A DNA stretch of 64,000 nucleotides. Origin: Glycomyces sp. YM15. Its GTDB lineage: Bacteria; Actinomycetota; Actinomycetes; Mycobacteriales; Micromonosporaceae. Location: NCBI RefSeq assembly GCF_016918015.1, contig NZ_JAERMK010000004.1:179215-243214 (forward strand), read 5' to 3'. The position numbers and the translations under genes were made by a program. Positions 62,784 to 64,000 of the stretch are shown here, piece after piece. Below the pieces are notes generated by a model. The model saw nothing but the letters and a program-made list of their open reading frames with translations, was not told the DNA's origin and made no database searches. Numbering within the stretch: position 1 is the first letter of the stretch; each line of letters starts with the position of its first letter.

Positions 62784-63919
62784 TGATGTACCTCAAGAGA
62801 TTCGGCCACCGCGCCGACCCACCCGGCGCGACGCGGCGGCGGCGCGGCCTCCGCAGCCTCATCGTCCTCATCACCGCGCTCGTCGCGGCCGGGGCCGCCG
62901 CGGTCGTCTTCATCCAGCCCGCCTCCAGCCACGGCACCGCCATCGGCCCGTCCTCGCGCCACTACGGCTGCTGGGAGCGCTGGGGATCCGACTTCCAGAA
63001 CCCGGCCATGGCCCAAGAGGACCCCATGTGCTGGGCCGCATGGCAGAACGACCCCAACGCCATGTGGAACTGGAACGGCCTCTACCGCGAACAGGTCGGC
63101 GGCGACCACCAGGCGGCCATCCCCGACAACCAGCTGTGCTCGGGCGGACGGACGGGCGGCACCCGGTATGCGCCCCTCGACGACCCCGGCGCCTGGAAGA
63201 CCACCCAGGTGAACGCGAACTTCACGTTCACCAACTGGGACCAGGCGAACCACGGCGCCGACTACTACCGCATCTACGTCACGAAACAGGGGTACGACGC
63301 CCAGACGGACGCACTCGACTGGGCCGACCTCGAACTCGTCGAGGAGACGCCGAGGATCCTCCCGGGCGAGGGCCGCACGCCCCCGTCCGGCGGCGGCACC
63401 CTCGTCGACATCGACGTCTCCGCGCCCGGGCGCACCGGCCACCACATCGTGTACATGATCTGGCAGGCCAGCCACTTCGACCAGTCCTTCTACTCCTGCT
63501 CGGACGTGTGGTTCGGTGAGGGGATGCCCACCGACCCGCCGACCGACCCGACCTCCGAACCGACCGACGACCCGACCAGCGACGATCCCACCGAGGAGCC
63601 CACCACGGGCGGCCCCGCCGGGATCGCCTGCGCCGCGACGGCGACGATCGACAGCTGGGGATCGGGCGCCACGGTGACGGTCAGGGTGACCAACACCGGC
63701 ACGCAGGCCATCCACGACTGGATGCTCCACTGGCAGTGGCCGGACGGCGTGACGCTCGGCAACATCTGGAACGCCACGCATTCCACGATGGGCGCCATGG
63801 AGATGGCCGCTCCGGTCGACTGGAACAAGGAGATCCCCGTCGGCGGCTCCGTCGAGTTCGGACTCAACGTCTCCGGTTCGCTCACCAGCGCGCCGACGTT
63901 CGAGTGCTTCCCGAGTTAG
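62783..63919 (+). CDS. Lytic polysaccharide monooxygenase (AA10) with cellulose-binding module
   Basis: 378 residues. N-terminal membrane/signal segment (LIVLITALVAAGAAAVVFIQ) cleaved before His in PASS-HGTAIGPSSRHYGC. That His plus the one in TNWDQANHGADYYRIYVT form the copper histidine brace. Cys-rich catalytic domain to about 255 (HFDQSFYSCSDVWFGEG), Pro/Thr/Asp linker (about 257-285), and a CBM2-type module (WGSGATVTVRVTNTGTQAIH, DWMLHWQWPDGVTLGNIWNA, DWNKEIPVGGSVEFGL). It oxidatively cuts crystalline cellulose or chitin outside the cell; the CBM2 and CebR-like operator favour cellulose. ATG 62783, or 62786; no Shine-Dalgarno other than GGGAG inside the operator. Confidence 0.92.
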   Translation: MMYLKRFGHRADPPGATRRRRGLRSLIVLITALVAAGAAAVVFIQPASSHGTAIGPSSRHYGCWERWGSDFQNPAMAQEDPMCWAAWQNDPNAMWNWNGLYREQVGGDHQAAIPDNQLCSGGRTGGTRYAPLDDPGAWKTTQVNANFTFTNWDQANHGADYYRIYVTKQGYDAQTDALDWADLELVEETPRILPGEGRTPPSGGGTLVDIDVSAPGRTGHHIVYMIWQASHFDQSFYSCSDVWFGEGMPTDPPTDPTSEPTDDPTSDDPTEEPTTGGPAGIACAATATIDSWGSGATVTVRVTNTGTQAIHDWMLHWQWPDGVTLGNIWNATHSTMGAMEMAAPVDWNKEIPVGGSVEFGLNVSGSLTSAPTFECFPS

Positions 63920-63924
63920 CGAGG

Positions 63925-64000
63925 AGGGGGCGGGGGCCCCGGGGCCCCCCCCCCCCCCCCCCCCCCCGCACGGCGCGCGCGGGGCGGCCGCCCCCACATA
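63925..64000. other. Poly-G/poly-C tract at the window end
   Basis: GGGGGCGGGGGCCCC followed by a C run of about 27 and GC-only sequence directly after the LPMO stop. Like the tracts at 42386 and 49671 it sits where a terminator would be and looks like unreliable sequence. Confidence 0.65.

Overview
The window is very GC-rich with strong third-position GC. It carries actinobacterial hallmarks: a partial conservon (NIT-domain sensor kinase plus roadblock protein), a DUF222/HNH protein, a coproporphyrin-type heme cluster (ChdC, CgoX/HemY, HemE), S66 and SCO7613-like proteins, Tat-secreted polysaccharide enzymes and probable leaderless GTG starts. I read it as a chromosomal segment of a filamentous or soil member of the Actinomycetota. 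A Glycomycetaceae-like origin is a guess from overall protein flavour, not something shown by the sequence.

Layout. 1-3.2 kb: aldo/keto reductase end, TetR regulator and a decaying OsmC/methyltransferase cluster (one OsmC stub, one methyltransferase missing its SAM-binding core, one intact methyltransferase, one TetR remnant). 3.5-8.0 kb: branched-chain amino-acid ABC importer with a fused LivM-LivG. 8.1-11.1 kb: orphan CvnA/CvnB pair. 10.7-13.1 kb: DUF222-HNH protein on the minus strand, whose frame runs antisense into cvnB. 13.3-17.0 kb: ilvBNC with a complete attenuator (promoter, apparently leaderless leader peptide ending LVVVLI-stop, pause hairpin, terminator). 17.0-19.8 kb: membrane GGDEF-EAL protein. 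19.9-21.6 kb: unknown membrane coiled-coil protein. 21.7-23.6 kb: ilvD. 23.8-25.1 kb: small signal peptidase, small membrane protein, chdC. 25.2-27.6 kb: cgoX/hemY and hemE. 27.9-29.1 kb: RNase D-like protein. 29.2-29.8 kb: FitAB/VapBC toxin-antitoxin. 30.3-33.5 kb: fadA-fadB. 33.8-36.1 kb: two related membrane-anchored lysozyme-like proteins with the same leaderless promoter geometry. 36.4-42.3 kb: two SCO7613-like polytopic membrane proteins with duplicated upstream DNA, separated by an IS605-type end and an NADPH/F420-type reductase. 42.6-45.1 kb: small exported protein converging on dxs. 45.4-46.3 kb: adenosine-deaminase-like probable pseudoenzyme. 46.6-49.5 kb: glycine betaine importer. 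49.9-54.1 kb: two alginate-lyase-family secreted proteins, a third paralogue remnant, a SRPBCC protein and a transposase remnant. 54.4-57.6 kb: DUF5685 protein with a cysteine-rich tail, a Pro-rich membrane protein and a TRAM/Fe-S RNA methyltransferase. 57.7-58.1 kb: TnpB remnant. 58.1-62.7 kb: APC permease, Tat-exported LD-carboxypeptidase and two TrkA proteins. 62.8-63.9 kb: LPMO (AA10) with a cellulose-binding module behind a CebR-like operator.

Functional themes. Branched-chain amino acids appear twice: uptake (liv) and synthesis (ilvBNC plus ilvD), with ilvBNC under visible Leu/Val/Ile attenuation. The order chdC-cgoX-hemE / RNase D / dxs / RNA methyltransferase / APC permease / trkA-trkA follows the order I recall for Mycobacterium tuberculosis Rv2676c-Rv2692. 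The toxin-antitoxin pair, lysozyme-like pair, SCO7613 pair, opuA operon and polysaccharide enzymes look like lineage-specific insertions into that backbone. Transposon debris sits at several of the joints.

Caution: three extreme poly-G/poly-C tracts (about 42386-42530, 49671-49805, 63925-64000) look like low-quality assembly sequence rather than biology. Starts in G/C-rich genes are often uncertain; where a start was moved, the reason is given.
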